DNA of 64,000 bases, taken from positions 186,001-250,000 of the forward strand of contig JABYQR010000010.1 in the NCBI GenBank assembly GCA_022592445.1, written 5' to 3'. Below the pieces are notes generated by a model. That model searched no databases. It was not told where the DNA came from and saw only the letters and a program-made list of their open reading frames with translations. Within the stretch, counting starts at the first letter, position 1. Every line of letters begins with the position of its first letter. Positions 1-12,048 of this stretch are shown here, in pieces. This stretch comes from Cytidiella melzeri (taxonomy: Eukaryota; Basidiomycota; Agaricomycetes; Polyporales; Irpicaceae). The translations under genes were made by a program, and so were the position numbers.

Positions 1-22
1 CTCTTGGCTTGGTATCTTGCAG

Positions 23-859
23 GGAAAGTACGTCTCGCGAAATGGTTCCAGACGATGCCACAGAAGCAAAAGGCGAAGATTGTGAAGGACGTCACACAGC
101 TAGTGCTAGCGCGTCGGACGCGTATGTGTAACTTCCTAGAGTACAAAGGTGTGGATTTCTGCTCTTCAAATCGGGTCGCAGATGTGCTGAAGCTTGGCCA
201 GATACCAAGGTGGTCTACAGACGTTACGCTTCCTTGTTCTTCGTATGCGGAGTCGGGTCGGGTGACAACGAATTGATCACACTCGAGATCATACACAGAT
301 ATGTGGAAGTTCTTGATCGATACTTTGGTAACGTGAGTGTTCAACCCTTACATTCCGGACACTGTGCTCAAGACAAAGCCTCAGGTCTGTGAGCTTGATC
401 TGTGAGCAAGAGACTGCTGTGTACGCCGAATCGCTGCTGATCCACATATACAGTATATTCAACTTCCAGAAGGCCTTCGCCGTATGTACACCAGCCGCTA
501 TTTGTCATCCGTCATGCTGAACTGTTTAAGATCCTGGATGAGTTGATCATAGCAGGCGAGTTGCAGGAATCGTCAAAGAAGTCGGTATTGCGTGTGGTGA
601 GTAACATGCTCCCTAACACATTCAAATCTTTGACCTCATGAATACGATACAGGTCACGCAATCAGACAGCGTAGAAGAGCAGGAGAATAGTGAAGACACT
701 CTAGCGCGCCTCGGCAGTGCAGGTGAGCCTTAATTCATCTCCTTTTCCTCTGGGGGTACGACTGATACATTCTGCAATGGGCTTTTTTTAGCTGCTGGGA
801 TCAGCGCTCTGACTAGTAGAAGCGTCAGGCCCGCGGGTCCTGCTTCGTACAATATGTAG
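23..859 (+). CDS. APS1: AP-1 clathrin adaptor complex small (sigma) subunit, 5' partial
   Basis: Small subunit of the AP-1 adaptor, which sorts clathrin-coated cargo between the trans-Golgi network and endosomes. The window opens inside an intron: a splice acceptor ends at base 22 and the exon starts with GKVRLAKW. Splicing in frame gives the family blocks in order: [42 protein letters not shown], a short [13 protein letters not shown] stretch, then [17 protein letters not shown]. The tail after ELQESSKK is serine- and acid-rich and ends SYNM at the TAG at 857-859. At least five short introns interrupt it. Only the N-terminal residues are missing, off the left edge. AP-2 and AP-3 sigma are close relatives; the ELQESSKK ending fits AP-1 best. 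It converges with the exonuclease gene, with about 130 bp between the stops. Confidence 0.93.
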
Positions 860-990
860 ATTACAAGCTGTCACTCTCGCGTTTTTGATCTACGCGTCGC
901 TCATCACTCACAGCTTGTGCTTTATGTTTGAATCAGAGATTATTATACGCACGAAAGCAACACGAAAAACCAATGACACGAAGTGAATGA

Positions 991-2952
991 CTAGCTAGAG
1001 GTAGCTGCAGCTGCATTATCTGCTTCTACAGTCTTTGATTTCGGCTTCGGCTTGTTCAGGACGTGCCAGCGTACCAGATCGAGCGTAGCTATCGAATCTT
1101 CCACTGAGGAGTGACCAGCAGTCGCACCCCCGGTCTGGATCACTCTTCCGAGATGCTCCTTGGCCCTGTATGGTGACGAGTGTAAAACTGGGAGACAGTG
1201 AATATTCAGGCACACTCACAAGTGTCTCAGAGCTCGACGATATGGGGGTCCGGCCTGATGAGGGAATATGGCGACAGTATCTACACATCTACGATGAATC
1301 ATTCGCAGTGTCTTCAGGTCGTTATCCAGAGCATGGCCGATTATGATGGTATTCGAGTTGATTAGTGCGTCCAATGACTGGCGTATAGAGGCGAGCTGTC
1401 GCGTTGCGGTTGAGTAATCTTCCGCAGTAATCCCAGAAAAGCGTGTGTTGAGATCGCTAGATAGAATGATCCATAAGTCTTTGGGAGACAGAGCGTTCAT
1501 AAAGCCTACATTACTTCCACGCCGTCGTCCATTCGAACCAGTTCATCAAATATTTCTTCCCCTGCACCATCAACCACAGAGACTCGGGCGACTCGCATAC
1601 CGCCTGTGCTGTAGATCATTTCACAGTCCAACGCGACTATGTCAAATGCCTTCCGTTCAGTGTACATCGGGTCGTCCGCAGCTCGAGTGTAGGAAAATGC
1701 ATGTCGACGATGGAGATTTTCTGGTTCTGATTCGTAAAAGACGTGCGGGCCTTTGGAACAAGGGTCTTCGTCTGTTGTTCGGGAACAGCATTGATACACG
1801 CGCCTTTTCTCTCCTGTATACATGTTTAGTCCATAGTCAGCGACAATCATCGTAGTCGAATGAAAGGAGACGAGCCATTTGCTTTACTGGTGAATGGCTT
1901 TCCCCAGTGGAAGACGCACTCATCTGCTTCCTCCTGTCGCTTGACTTGGAACTGTTGGTTGCATCGATCGCACTTCTGAATGCTCCCTTCTTCACTGGGC
2001 CGGTCCCCGCCAGGGCCTTCGGGAATATCGACGATGTAACTCCACTTCCGCATCTGATCCTCAGTCAAGACATAAGGCTCTATGTGCGCGACTGTCAGTC
2101 TGAGTGAATGCAGCTTTTTCTGTTCCTCTTCGCGCTGTGCAATATCAGCCTCAGTGCCAACTGATGGATGATTGATGCTGTCAGGCTTGGGTCGTCGCTT
2201 CAGAGATGCTATAGAAGAGATGACAGCCTATACCTGTTATTCAACTTTGGGACATGAACATAGCTATAAGATGCGCACGTTTCGGTAGGTCAGTTTTTGG
2301 GACTTGCTGTAAACTTGCTCTTCTTGGCGCAAGGAATGCTCTGCGGCTAGCGTAGGGTATTTGTCAGAGATGTGTTCGTATAGCACTTTGTAGTGCTCAA
2401 ACAGCGACTTCAGCATGGTCTTGACAGAAGGTTTAGTGGCGTCACGTTGTCGTAAGAGAATAGAGACTACCTGGCGCACTGGAATAGCAACTTGAGACTG
2501 AGCTGCGGGTACGCGGAGAACAGGAACTCCATCCTTCAAGATTTGATTAGAACAAAGACAGTGTGGCAAGAAGGTATTGTCGTGGCGCGTACCGTTCCCA
2601 CTGAAGATGACGGCAACGCCGTTGGTCTCGATGCAGGGCCAACCTTGAGCAACTTTCTTGGTGGCTCAGCAGAGACTCCATTGTTGATCTGTAGGGTTGA
2701 GCTAGTGGGTCTTTTTGTGGGAATAGATGTTGAGACAGGAGATCTTGACGAGATTTTCGAGCTGGATGGGACAGGTTGAGAGGGTACGGTCTTGGAGGGA
2801 CTCGCAACAGGTTTTGATGCCTCGGCAATCGGTATGGGTATAGTAGGGACCTCTTTCACATCTGGGCTATGACTGAAGAGACAGTTTGGTCGTTTACATC
2901 GCTCTTTCTCTGGACAGGATACTTTGCTGAACAGTCCCAGTGTCGAAAACAT
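991..2952 (-). CDS. REX3: DEDD-family RNA exonuclease (REX3/REXO1-like)
   Basis: A 3'-5' RNA exonuclease that by family knowledge trims structured RNAs such as RNase MRP RNA and snRNA precursors. The chosen start (ATG 2950-2952) gives MFSTLGLFSKVSCP followed by a CCCH-like cluster (C..ERCKRPNCLFSH), usual at the N-terminus of this family. A low-complexity Ser/Pro linker follows. A second Cys cluster (KCDRCNQQF) precedes the nuclease domain. Catalytic motifs are visible: VALDCEMIY (Exo I, D and E), IIGHALDNDLKTL (Exo II, D) and HSSVEDSIATLDLV (Exo III, H and D). All DEDDh residues are present, so the enzyme should be active. Several introns interrupt the gene and I did not fix every junction in the middle. 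It is divergent from LAG1, sharing about 330 bp. Choice between REX3 and REX1/4 is by the N-terminal zinc cluster. Confidence 0.85.
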
Positions 2953-3281
2953 GTCAGTCGATTCGTTGTGGCAGTGGGATGAGATCAATTCGTGGTTCAG
3001 TAAAGGAACTTGTGATGTGGTAATCATAATGACCTCCGAATATAATTGACGGGCGGCTGCCACTTTCGAACTTTGCGAGAAGATTGTCCGGCAAGCTCGG
3101 CACTGAGTAGGACTCGGCGCGGAGTTTATATTCTAGCAGACTAGATCACGATTGAGTCTGAAGTTCGGGCCAGCGGGAAGTCATGGAGCGTCAGTAAAGG
3201 TGTCCCTCCGAGGAGTCGGTATATATTGCTCTCTGCCACGTCGAATTGACTCTGCAACGCTTCACCCTTCTGCAAGCAGAG
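2953..3281. promoter_or_regulatory. Divergent promoter region, REX3-like / LAG1
   Basis: This 329-bp stretch separates two divergent starts and must hold both promoters. I see no clear TATA box or recognisable factor site. Confidence 0.4.
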
Positions 3282-5087
3282 ATGGCGAGCTCAAGCGTTC
3301 ACAAGAGACGGCTGCGCTCTGGGACGGTGGAGAGAATAGAGTGAGTCGTGTGCACACGAATCCATGTCTGTAATGATTGACGCAGAGTATAGAGCAGACC
3401 CGGACCACCATCTCGCAGGCCCATTCAGACCGCAGACGTGAGAGCTCTTTGTTCGATACGCCTCGAACACTGTACTGAGCGCGCTGTCTTTGACGGTGGC
3501 AATAGTCCTTTTGAAACCGAGTTCCCGCCGAATTCATCCGTGCCATATTTTGCAAAGACAAGAAGTAACGGTGTAGCGCACGTTGTGCCAGCAGGTGCAT
3601 GGCAAAACATCACCTCCCTACAATGGATAGTGGTTCCAGGTGCATTTTCAATCTATTTCATCTCTACATATGAGTCTAACCATCTACTAGCGTCCTCACT
3701 GAAGATGTTGCTCACTGTGGTTGTACTATGGGCGAACTGGGAGATTCTTGCTCCCTACGTCGCAAAGGGCCTGAAGAACCCTTTCGAGCCTATGCTGTTC
3801 CTGTCCCATCCGATCATCACGTCTTCCTCAGGCGAAGTCCGATATCACAAAGGTTACTTGGATCTGGTGTTTGTTGCCTTTCACATTATCGTCTGGTCGT
3901 TCGTTAGGCAGGCAATCACGTTATGGATTTGTCAGCCTCTCGGAAGATGGTTCGGCATCAAGAAGGAAGCCAAACTGGATCGTTTCGGTGAACAGGGATA
4001 TGCAGTGGCATATTTTGCTTTCACTGGGTTTTGGGGACTGGTAAGTGAGAAGCACTATCTGACAAGGATAGCTTCCATCATATCCGTTTTAGCGAATAAT
4101 GTCCCAACTCCCAACATGGTTCTATCGGACTGAGCACTTTTGGATTGGTAAGCCCAACTATCAACTGTAGGGACGTAGGATACTCATGACATGCTCGGCA
4201 GATTATCCTCACTGGGATATGCCACCCGAGTTAAAGAGATTCTATCTAATGCAGTCATCATACTGGTGCCAGCAACTGCTTGTTATGCTGTTAGGGCTCG
4301 AGAAGCCAAGAAAGGATTACAACGAGCTTGTTGCCCACCATGTGGTTACTCTGTGGCTTATTGGGTACGTGAGCATGTTGTCAACAGAGCAACCAGTTCT
4401 GACTTTCAGCGAAACAGATGGAGTTATCTTATCAACATGACGCGGATTGGCAACAGCGTGTATGTAAGCATGGATATTCCAGATGCCTTCCTTGCGGTAC
4501 GCAGACACAATCATGAATTTGGTACTGTGACCAATTGATCTTTGCTTCGCGCAGTTCTCAAAACTTCTGAACTACATTCAATGGAAAAGGGCTAAAGTGA
4601 TATCTTTTGTCGTCTTCCTTTGTATTTGGACGTACGTCAGAAGTGCCAAGTTGGATTTTTGCCTTGACTTGACTCCTCTGCAGATATTTCCGTCACTATC
4701 TGAATCTTGTCATGCTTTGGTCGATATGGACAGAGTTCGACCTGATTCCGTAAGTTGCCGGGCTTTTCTCTCTACGTACCAGATTAACCCACGTTCTACA
4801 CAGAGAAACCGCTAAAAGATGGTCACCTAAAGACGGAGTTTGGTTGACTTGGTGGATGAAGTATCAGATTTTTACTCCTGTACTCCTGCTACAGTTCTTG
4901 AACCTATTCTGGTACTACCTCGTCCTCCGTATAGCCGTTCGGTAAGTACCCCTCCCTTGCACTCCTTTATGCACAATATATCTGAGCCTCCCCCATGATC
5001 AGCGCTGTATCAGGCACAGAGGTTGATGACGACCGATCGGAAGACGAAGGTGACGATGAACCTGAGGCCGACGAGAAGGAAGATTAG
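3282..5087 (+). CDS. LAG1: Ceramide synthase, LAG1/LAC1 family (TLC domain)
   Basis: Acyl-CoA-dependent ceramide synthase of the endoplasmic reticulum, which N-acylates sphingoid bases. The signature Lag1 region is plain: YPHWDMPPELKRFYLMQ, then LLVMLLGLEKPRKDYNELV, the HHVVTLWLIG motif with both catalytic-site histidines, and WSYLINMTRIGNSVYVSMDIPD. Several hydrophobic helices run from about 3640 to 4940. The C-terminus is strongly acidic (DDDRSEDEGDDEPEADEKED), as in fungal Lag1 proteins, where such tails are phosphorylated (family knowledge). The start ATG at 3282 is the first in frame with a spliced N-terminal tail. At least six introns are present. The second intron, about 39 bp near 3480-3520, is unusually short and the least certain junction. 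It converges on the YDR514C-like gene, stops 238 bp apart. Confidence 0.93.
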
Positions 5088-5325
5088 TGTGCCTTGAATA
5101 CATGAGACGAGGAAGATGTTCTCATGCTCATATACCAGCCTTGCTCTGTGTACGAGCTTCGTCACAATACTAGTTTCGGACCGCGATGTGAAACGTGTCT
5201 ATCTTACGCCTGTCACCGTATTGTATATGTACAAGCGTGCCACACTACTAGTACAAGAGAAATATATCCCTGGTTTACAGCGATTCTGATGCTGCAATGA
5301 TGGCTATTGGAACAAAAATGAAAGT

Positions 5326-6890
5326 TTACTCTTCCATTTCGACGTCTTCTCCGTCAAGGACCAAATTGTGGATATTGGGGCCTTCCAGATCATCGATGTC
5401 AGCGTTGCCGTCAACTCCTGGAAGATCTACGCCGAGACCGTTGGCTGAGATAAAGGCTGGCCACCGCTTTTGACGTTGTGCATCGAGGGGACCTCCCTCT
5501 GCCATAGCCCTCAAAGCCAACATCGTGTACTGCGATAATACTTAGGGAAGCGGCGATTCCAAAAACTGTACTGACTTACATGAGCATCATTCCCAGCATT
5601 GTGAAGATTCTCAATAGGTGAAACCTGGAGTTGTCTGCATGTTTGCTGGAGGCTTCTCTTGTTGCCTTTCGAGCTGCCTTCGAGAGCACCGAACAGGTCT
5701 GTGGTGTCCACAACGTATATTCCAGTGGACGGCGTTTCCTCCGGAAGTATGTATGAGAGTCCATTCAAAGGGCCTGCTACTTGTTCAGAAACGAGGATTC
5801 TACGGAAACAACTTTAGCCATCTCCAATCTCGTAAGAGAGATCCCGAACTGGCCACGAACGGGATATCTTGACTACAATCGTGGAACACGAGAAAAAGAG
5901 GACCCTTTGCGACAGCTGTGTCGATGACGTGCCGGACGCGTTGCTTGAGGGCGGTCTTGCCGACCTGCTCACTTTCGCCAAAATTGTAATACTGCGCAAA
6001 TCCTGTCAGCGAGGCGGCTACCGTGCTCGCTCAAGTACGGAAAATACGACTTACATCCCTTCTACCCTGAGTATACACCGTGTTCTGATACTTCATGCGC
6101 TCTTTAACAATGAGGTGGCTTTGCTCGTTTATCTCGTTCCCATCTGCATCCCATTGGACGAGGCTCGAGCCGTATTCGAGCAGCAGGGAAGAGTCTCCAT
6201 CCCACCATTCGAAATCAATGGCCAGCCATGTGCCAGCTTTTGAGGCCCAATGGGAGCGGACTTGTTCGAATATCAAACGACGCGACGGAACTGAGCCGCC
6301 ACCCAGTGCTCTCAAGCGCTTGTTCAACTTGTCGATAGTCTGAGCGAGATCGTCAACTATGTGGCAGCCATCTCGTGTAGTAGATTACCTTGATTGACTT
6401 CTTCAGAGAGGCAGCGTTGTCATAGTATTCTGGAGCGGCGCTCTTGAGGTCACTCTTCTTGATCATGTAATGGCTTGAAGGCAACGGGATTGGTTTCGCC
6501 GTGAGTTGCATAGCGTTGAGGTAGTAGCGAATGTATTCGACCTGGGCCGACGAAAAGAGGAGTCTTGCCTCACCATTCTCAAACACACCTATAAAAATGA
6601 TGGTGAGTGCATATCCTAAGGCTACAAAGCAATGATAGCCACCTCTAAAGAGCTCAAGTCCGTCCTGGCCTGGTTTGCGTAACGGATGATCAGGATGCAC
6701 CAATGTCTCCCATGCTATGAGAGCTTTCAAAGCACTGCCATCGTCTGGATTTGGAAGTGCCTGATGCCTGCAGGTGACTCTGAGTGAGCGATCTCTTCTT
6801 TTGACTATAGAGAGATGAGTACCATTCCCAGGCGATGTCCGTGAGGCGATAATAGCCTGTGATGAGTTGCGTGTGCTTCGCGGTGGTCAT
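5326..6890 (-). CDS. Gfd2/YDR514C-like protein with RNase H-like fold
   Basis: Fungal protein of the Gfd2/YDR514C family, whose C-terminal domain has a ribonuclease H/exonuclease-like fold. The first exon (from ATG 6888-6890) gives MTTAKHTQLITGYYRLTDIAW. Later exons give a block with IAWETLVHPDHPLRKPG. The conserved domain runs from about 6330 to 5520: WLAIDFEWWDGDSSLLLEYGSSLVQWD, VKERMKYQNTVYTQGRRD, and near the end NLHNAGNDAHYTMLALRAMAEGG. The DFEW, E and HNAGNDA positions match the acidic residues of DnaQ-like exonucleases. Nuclease activity is therefore possible but unproven; yeast GFD2 was named from a genetic link to mRNA export factor DBP5. The tail is acidic (DDLEGP...DGEDVEMEE). About five short introns. 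Divergent from CENP-A with 238 bp between starts. Confidence 0.78.
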
Positions 6891-7128
6891 TGTCGCGTTT
6901 TATGGGCTAATTTACGCGTCGATGACAAGAGCGAAGTGAGAAACGAACGTCGTGAAAGGGAAAGGCGGACACTTGGGCCAGTGGCCTATGCACGAGTACG
7001 AGCGTGACCGTGGCTGAATGAGATAGACGCGGTACTGCCAAATCGGGACACGCGAATTGATCAAGGTTCAATTGCAAGTCGTTCAGCCGCACTCACGCGT
7101 CTTGACTTGACCAGCATCTCACTCAATC

Positions 7129-7905
<777 letters not shown>

Positions 7906-7978
7906 CATTTCATATAGTTGGCGGCTGTTCTGTTAGTAGATATACACTTGGTAATAATTCATTGCGTCTAAGACTGCT

Positions 7979-10657
7979 TCATGATATGGCCTGCAAACGA
8001 ATGCGGACAGCATTAGCATGAGCTCCCAGACCCTCGCAGTCGGCCAGCGTCGCTACCACTGGTCCAAGCTTTTTGAGACCGTCTACCGTCACCTCTTGGG
8101 AAGTTATATGCTTCTGGAACGACTGGGTATTCACGCCGCTGAACTGCCTCGCGTAACCGTTCGTGGGCAGAGTGTGATTGGTCCCGGAGGCGTAGTCCCC
8201 ACAGCTAAGGCAACGACGATAGTCAGCTTGAGTTTAAGAGAGAAAATGGTAGTGACCTCATACCTCTCCGGCGAGTACGGTCCAATGAAGACGCTCCCTG
8301 CGTTCTGCACTTGTGCCAAAAACCCAGAAGCATCTTTCAGGTGCAGTATTAGATGTTCAGGCGCATAGTCGTTTGAGAATGCAACACCTTCCTCGGCAGA
8401 GGACGTCTTGACGATAATACTCTTCGCAACAGACTCCCGCATGATGTCGACACGGGGGAGCGCACGAGCCTGAACGTCAACTTGTGATTCTATTGCAGCC
8501 ACAATGCTGTCGGGAAGATTGACACAAACAAGGACTACCTGCGAATCAACGCCATGCTCTGCCTGCGAGAGTAGATCGGCCGCGACGAACGCAGGATCGC
8601 ACGTTTCGTCCGCGATCACCTTTAGAAACCCATGTTCAGTCCCCTGTGTCCCCGCAGTCCGAATGTGAGGAAGAACGGAAAGAATCACTTACCAAGACTT
8701 CCGAGGGTCCGGCGGGCATGTCAATCGAGACCAGAGCGTCCGTGTCATTTTGCACGAGCATTTTCGCCGCTGTGACCCACTGATTCCCCGGTCCAAATAT
8801 TTTGTCCACTTTTGGCACGGTCTCTGTGCCGTAAGCAAGGGCAGCCACAGCTTGTGCACCTCCAGCCTTCAAGACAGCACTGGCCCCGACAAGTTTGGCT
8901 ACGTACATGACCTCAGGGCTAATACTTCCATCTAACCGAGGAGGTGTCGCAAGGACAATCTCCTTGCAACCCGCAACCTGTGCTGGAACACCCAACATGA
9001 GAGCTGTGGAGGGAAGAATGGCGGTTCCTCCGGGAACGTACAAGCCGACTCGAGCGATCGGACGGGCGAAACGCGAGCAGACAACGCCAGGCATCGTCTC
9101 GACTCTCAATGTCGAGCCTTCAGTTTGAGCAGCGTGGAAGGTTTTCACGTTTGAGTACGCAACGTCTATCGCTTCACGGACTGCGGGATCAAGCTCGTCG
9201 GCAGAGAATTCTGGAAACGGAGCGCGTAAGATGGCTGTGTCTTTCAGCACCGAGCATCGATCGAATTTGGCGATGAGGCTCAAGAGGGCTTCGTCTCCAC
9301 CGCTGCGTACCGCGTCGACGATTGGTTTGACCTTTTCTATCATCGCACTCGAGTTCAGAACAGGCCTTTTGAGAAGAGCGGCTCTTTCAGATGGTGTTAC
9401 GTCCGCCAATGTATAGGTGCGCATGCGAATGGGAGCATTAGGGTCGGCGGCAGCTTTCGCAGGAGCGGGGGCTAGCCGAGCTGTAGATGAGGAAGCTTCT
9501 GCGTTCGTCCATTGTGATTTTGCATTACCAGGCCTTCGGGTGACCTTCTTCGCCTTCCGATCCAATGACCGCTCTATGTCTGCGATGGTCACCCCAGCAG
9601 CGGTACACTTTGTAAGCGCAAAGTAAAAGAGGTCCGCGGCCTCGAACGCCACGTCCTCCTTTGTTTCCGCCCGGCAAAGCTCGTCCGCCTCCTCCATGAT
9701 CTTGGCGCGCAAAAGTGCAGAGTCGTCGAACAACCTCTTGGTGTACGACCCCTCGGGCGCAGACGCAAGACGAGACTGCAGCGTCCTTTGCAACGCAGCC
9801 AACCCACGGGACTCTCCAAAGCAAGACGGCCTGTTCAAGTGACAGAACCCTGCTCCGTGCTGGATGACATCAAACTGGAGCGCGTCCGTGTCACAGTCGA
9901 CGCGAATGGCGACAACATCCTGAGTTGCGCCCGAACTCTCGCCTTTATGCCACAGGCCGTGCTTGCGGGATTGGTACACGCCTTTCCCAGTGAGAATGCT
10001 CTCCTTGACGGAGGCGGCGGAGGAGTAAACCATGCCGAGTGACCGATTCCCCTCGGTGACAACTGTAGGGAACAAGCCGTCGGTTCTGTCGGAGGACAGT
10101 GGCGCGAGGAATGCGTCAGCGACATTGACCTTCATTCTCGACGTCTGTTCGACCGTCAACAAAGAGGTAGGGATGATAAGGATCGTTCCTGTCGTCCTCA
10201 GTGCTCGAATCGTAGCGACCGACGGCGGGCTAGAGGACTCTGTGATCCACAGATGCACAGACGCACCGGTGAAGAACCGCGTGAACGGGTCGATGAAGTC
10301 TATGTCCACGTTCGATGTCTTGAGGACGACGCCTGAAACACCGTTGCGGATCCTGTCCGAGACTGCACTCACGTTCCCTACGTCGAGGAGGACGAGGATG
10401 CGTTCGGCGGGGATGATGCCTATCACCTCATTTGCCCATGCGAGCGGGACGATGACCTTTTCCGCGCCCTTGTCTAGGATGTCCACAATATCATCCAGGT
10501 CGATAGAGGTATTGTGATCGAGCAGTGCATACTGTACGATACCGACGATATCGCTCTTGGGCAGGGTGGTGGGTACAACGACGGGACCTAACCTGCGTAC
10601 GCTAGAGAGCAGCGCATCGTCGACCTCGCTGTCGAGTAGCGGGATGAACACCGACAT
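7979..10657 (-). CDS. HIS4: Tri-functional histidine biosynthesis enzyme HIS4
   Basis: Fused enzyme for steps 2, 3 and 9-10 of histidine synthesis: phosphoribosyl-ATP pyrophosphohydrolase, phosphoribosyl-AMP cyclohydrolase and histidinol dehydrogenase. Three exons (10657-8693, 8619-8264, 8204-7979) sum to 2547 nt in frame, 848 aa. Residues ~1-230 are the divergent fungal N-terminal region. The cyclohydrolase block has [19 protein letters not shown] and a later [14 protein letters not shown]. The pyrophosphohydrolase block has [13 protein letters not shown] and [10 protein letters not shown]. Histidinol dehydrogenase fills the last ~430 residues: [43 protein letters not shown], and [15 protein letters not shown] with the zinc/active-site region. 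No break is seen. The start ATG (10655-10657) precedes [10 protein letters not shown]. Two TGACTC hexamers lie upstream. Confidence 0.96.
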
Positions 10658-12048
10658 GGCAAGCAGAGTGCAAGAATAATAAGAGCCATGAAGAAAAAAA
10701 ACTTGAAATCTAATCTGTGACTCCTCCAAAATTGGCGCTCTTCAGTTCGATCAAATACCAATAGACATTCCATGGGGACTCTCTGAGCTGGCCAGCAGCG
10801 ATACCCATTCATGCGGTGAAACTTGAAAGTCCCCTTAACCTCCTGCATACACTGCATACAACAACTGAAACTAGTTTTATGGCACACAGAGAATGAATGG
10901 AGGCAACAATCTTGTCAACTACATTACAGCTCAAGAGTCAGAATGTATGTATTGTAGGACATGGCCAGCTGAACCAGCCTGCCTGGCGTCGTCGTTCAAA
11001 TAGGTTTCAGGAAAGGCCTGATGCACTGTACTCACTCGCGCCAAGTTGCTGGGCTCTTGATGACCCAAGTCGGGTGACAGATGCGAAGCTGCGGGTGTTG
11101 GCCGACCCACGTATGTTCGTCAATAATATATTGCCAGCCAGCGCGGGGAAAATCGTGGCTGCTGTCGCCATTGTGTGATTATAATATTCTCTAATCATTG
11201 TTATAAGCCAAGTAGAACGACGAAATGACGATATCTGTGAGGCGTTGTAAGCACAAGGTGGCGAATGCATCAGAGCCATCTGTTCCTGTACACACACACA
11301 GAGAGACACGCATGCGGCGGCCGGTTGTACGACGGGCTGACGCTGGCTCGGAACGACCTGTCGCCCTGTGGCGAGACAGCTCAGCGCTCAGCTGTTGGGT
11401 GAGGAGGCTGGCTTGATTACTCGGAGAAACGGACATGGAAATGGATAAAAATAAAGGACATCAAGCCATCTCCAATGTGCGTTCGCACGTTGTTATGTCT
11501 ATTTCATAGCCTTTGCTTCGGATATGCAAAAACAGGTATACTACGACGCGGCACCCACAGTTGAGTGGGCATGTGAGATGACTGCACTGAATTGTTGCAG
11601 CCACCTGTGAGACTTGCAAGGCCGACAAGAGGAATTCCTGCATAATTACTTTTGCAGACAAGTCTTGATTTGGGACTTGACTGCCGGCCGTGATCCGAGC
11701 AGGACAAGAGTGACAAGATCGTCTTCGACCCACGCTCACGACAGTCCCTTTCAACGGCCAGGAGTCGACTCCCTCCTGTCCTCGTCCCAGTACATCTCCT
11801 CCTTCACCACCACCGCCATCCTCTGGCTTCCTCTCCTTCACTGCTCTCCTCCGCCGCATATAGGCCCTGTTTTCTCATCTCCTCCCGCTCAAGCTAACCG
11901 CGTCAACTCTCCCAGTCATCCTCTCTGAACAAACTTCCTCGCCGGCCCTCGTTATCTTCGCTGATGAACCTCTCGTCGCTCTAATCTAATAGTTCGCCCC
12001 TCTCTTCTCCCCCAAATTACCACTGTTGTACTCATCCTCGCGCAGAAC
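10658..12048. promoter_or_regulatory. Divergent intergenic region, HIS4 / coiled-coil gene
   Basis: About 1.4 kb with no gene I can support. The HIS4-proximal end holds TGACTC sites. The right end (about 11740-11960) is strongly pyrimidine-rich on the + strand, typical of basidiomycete 5' leader or core-promoter DNA ahead of the gene starting at 12049. Confidence 0.5.
10718..10723 (+). promoter_or_regulatory. Candidate Gcn4/CPC1 site (TGACTC)
   Basis: TGACTC lies 61 bp upstream of the HIS4 start. It is the core of the bZIP site used by Gcn4-type general amino-acid control, which drives HIS4 in other fungi. A second copy, on the opposite strand (GAGTCA), is at 10935-10940. A six-base motif occurs often by chance, so this is inference from context. 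Confidence 0.4.

Noticed and set aside
11200..11310. Possible C/D snoRNA (ATGACGA and later CTGA)
   Set aside because: Box C is imperfect, no terminal stem and no guide match that I can test.
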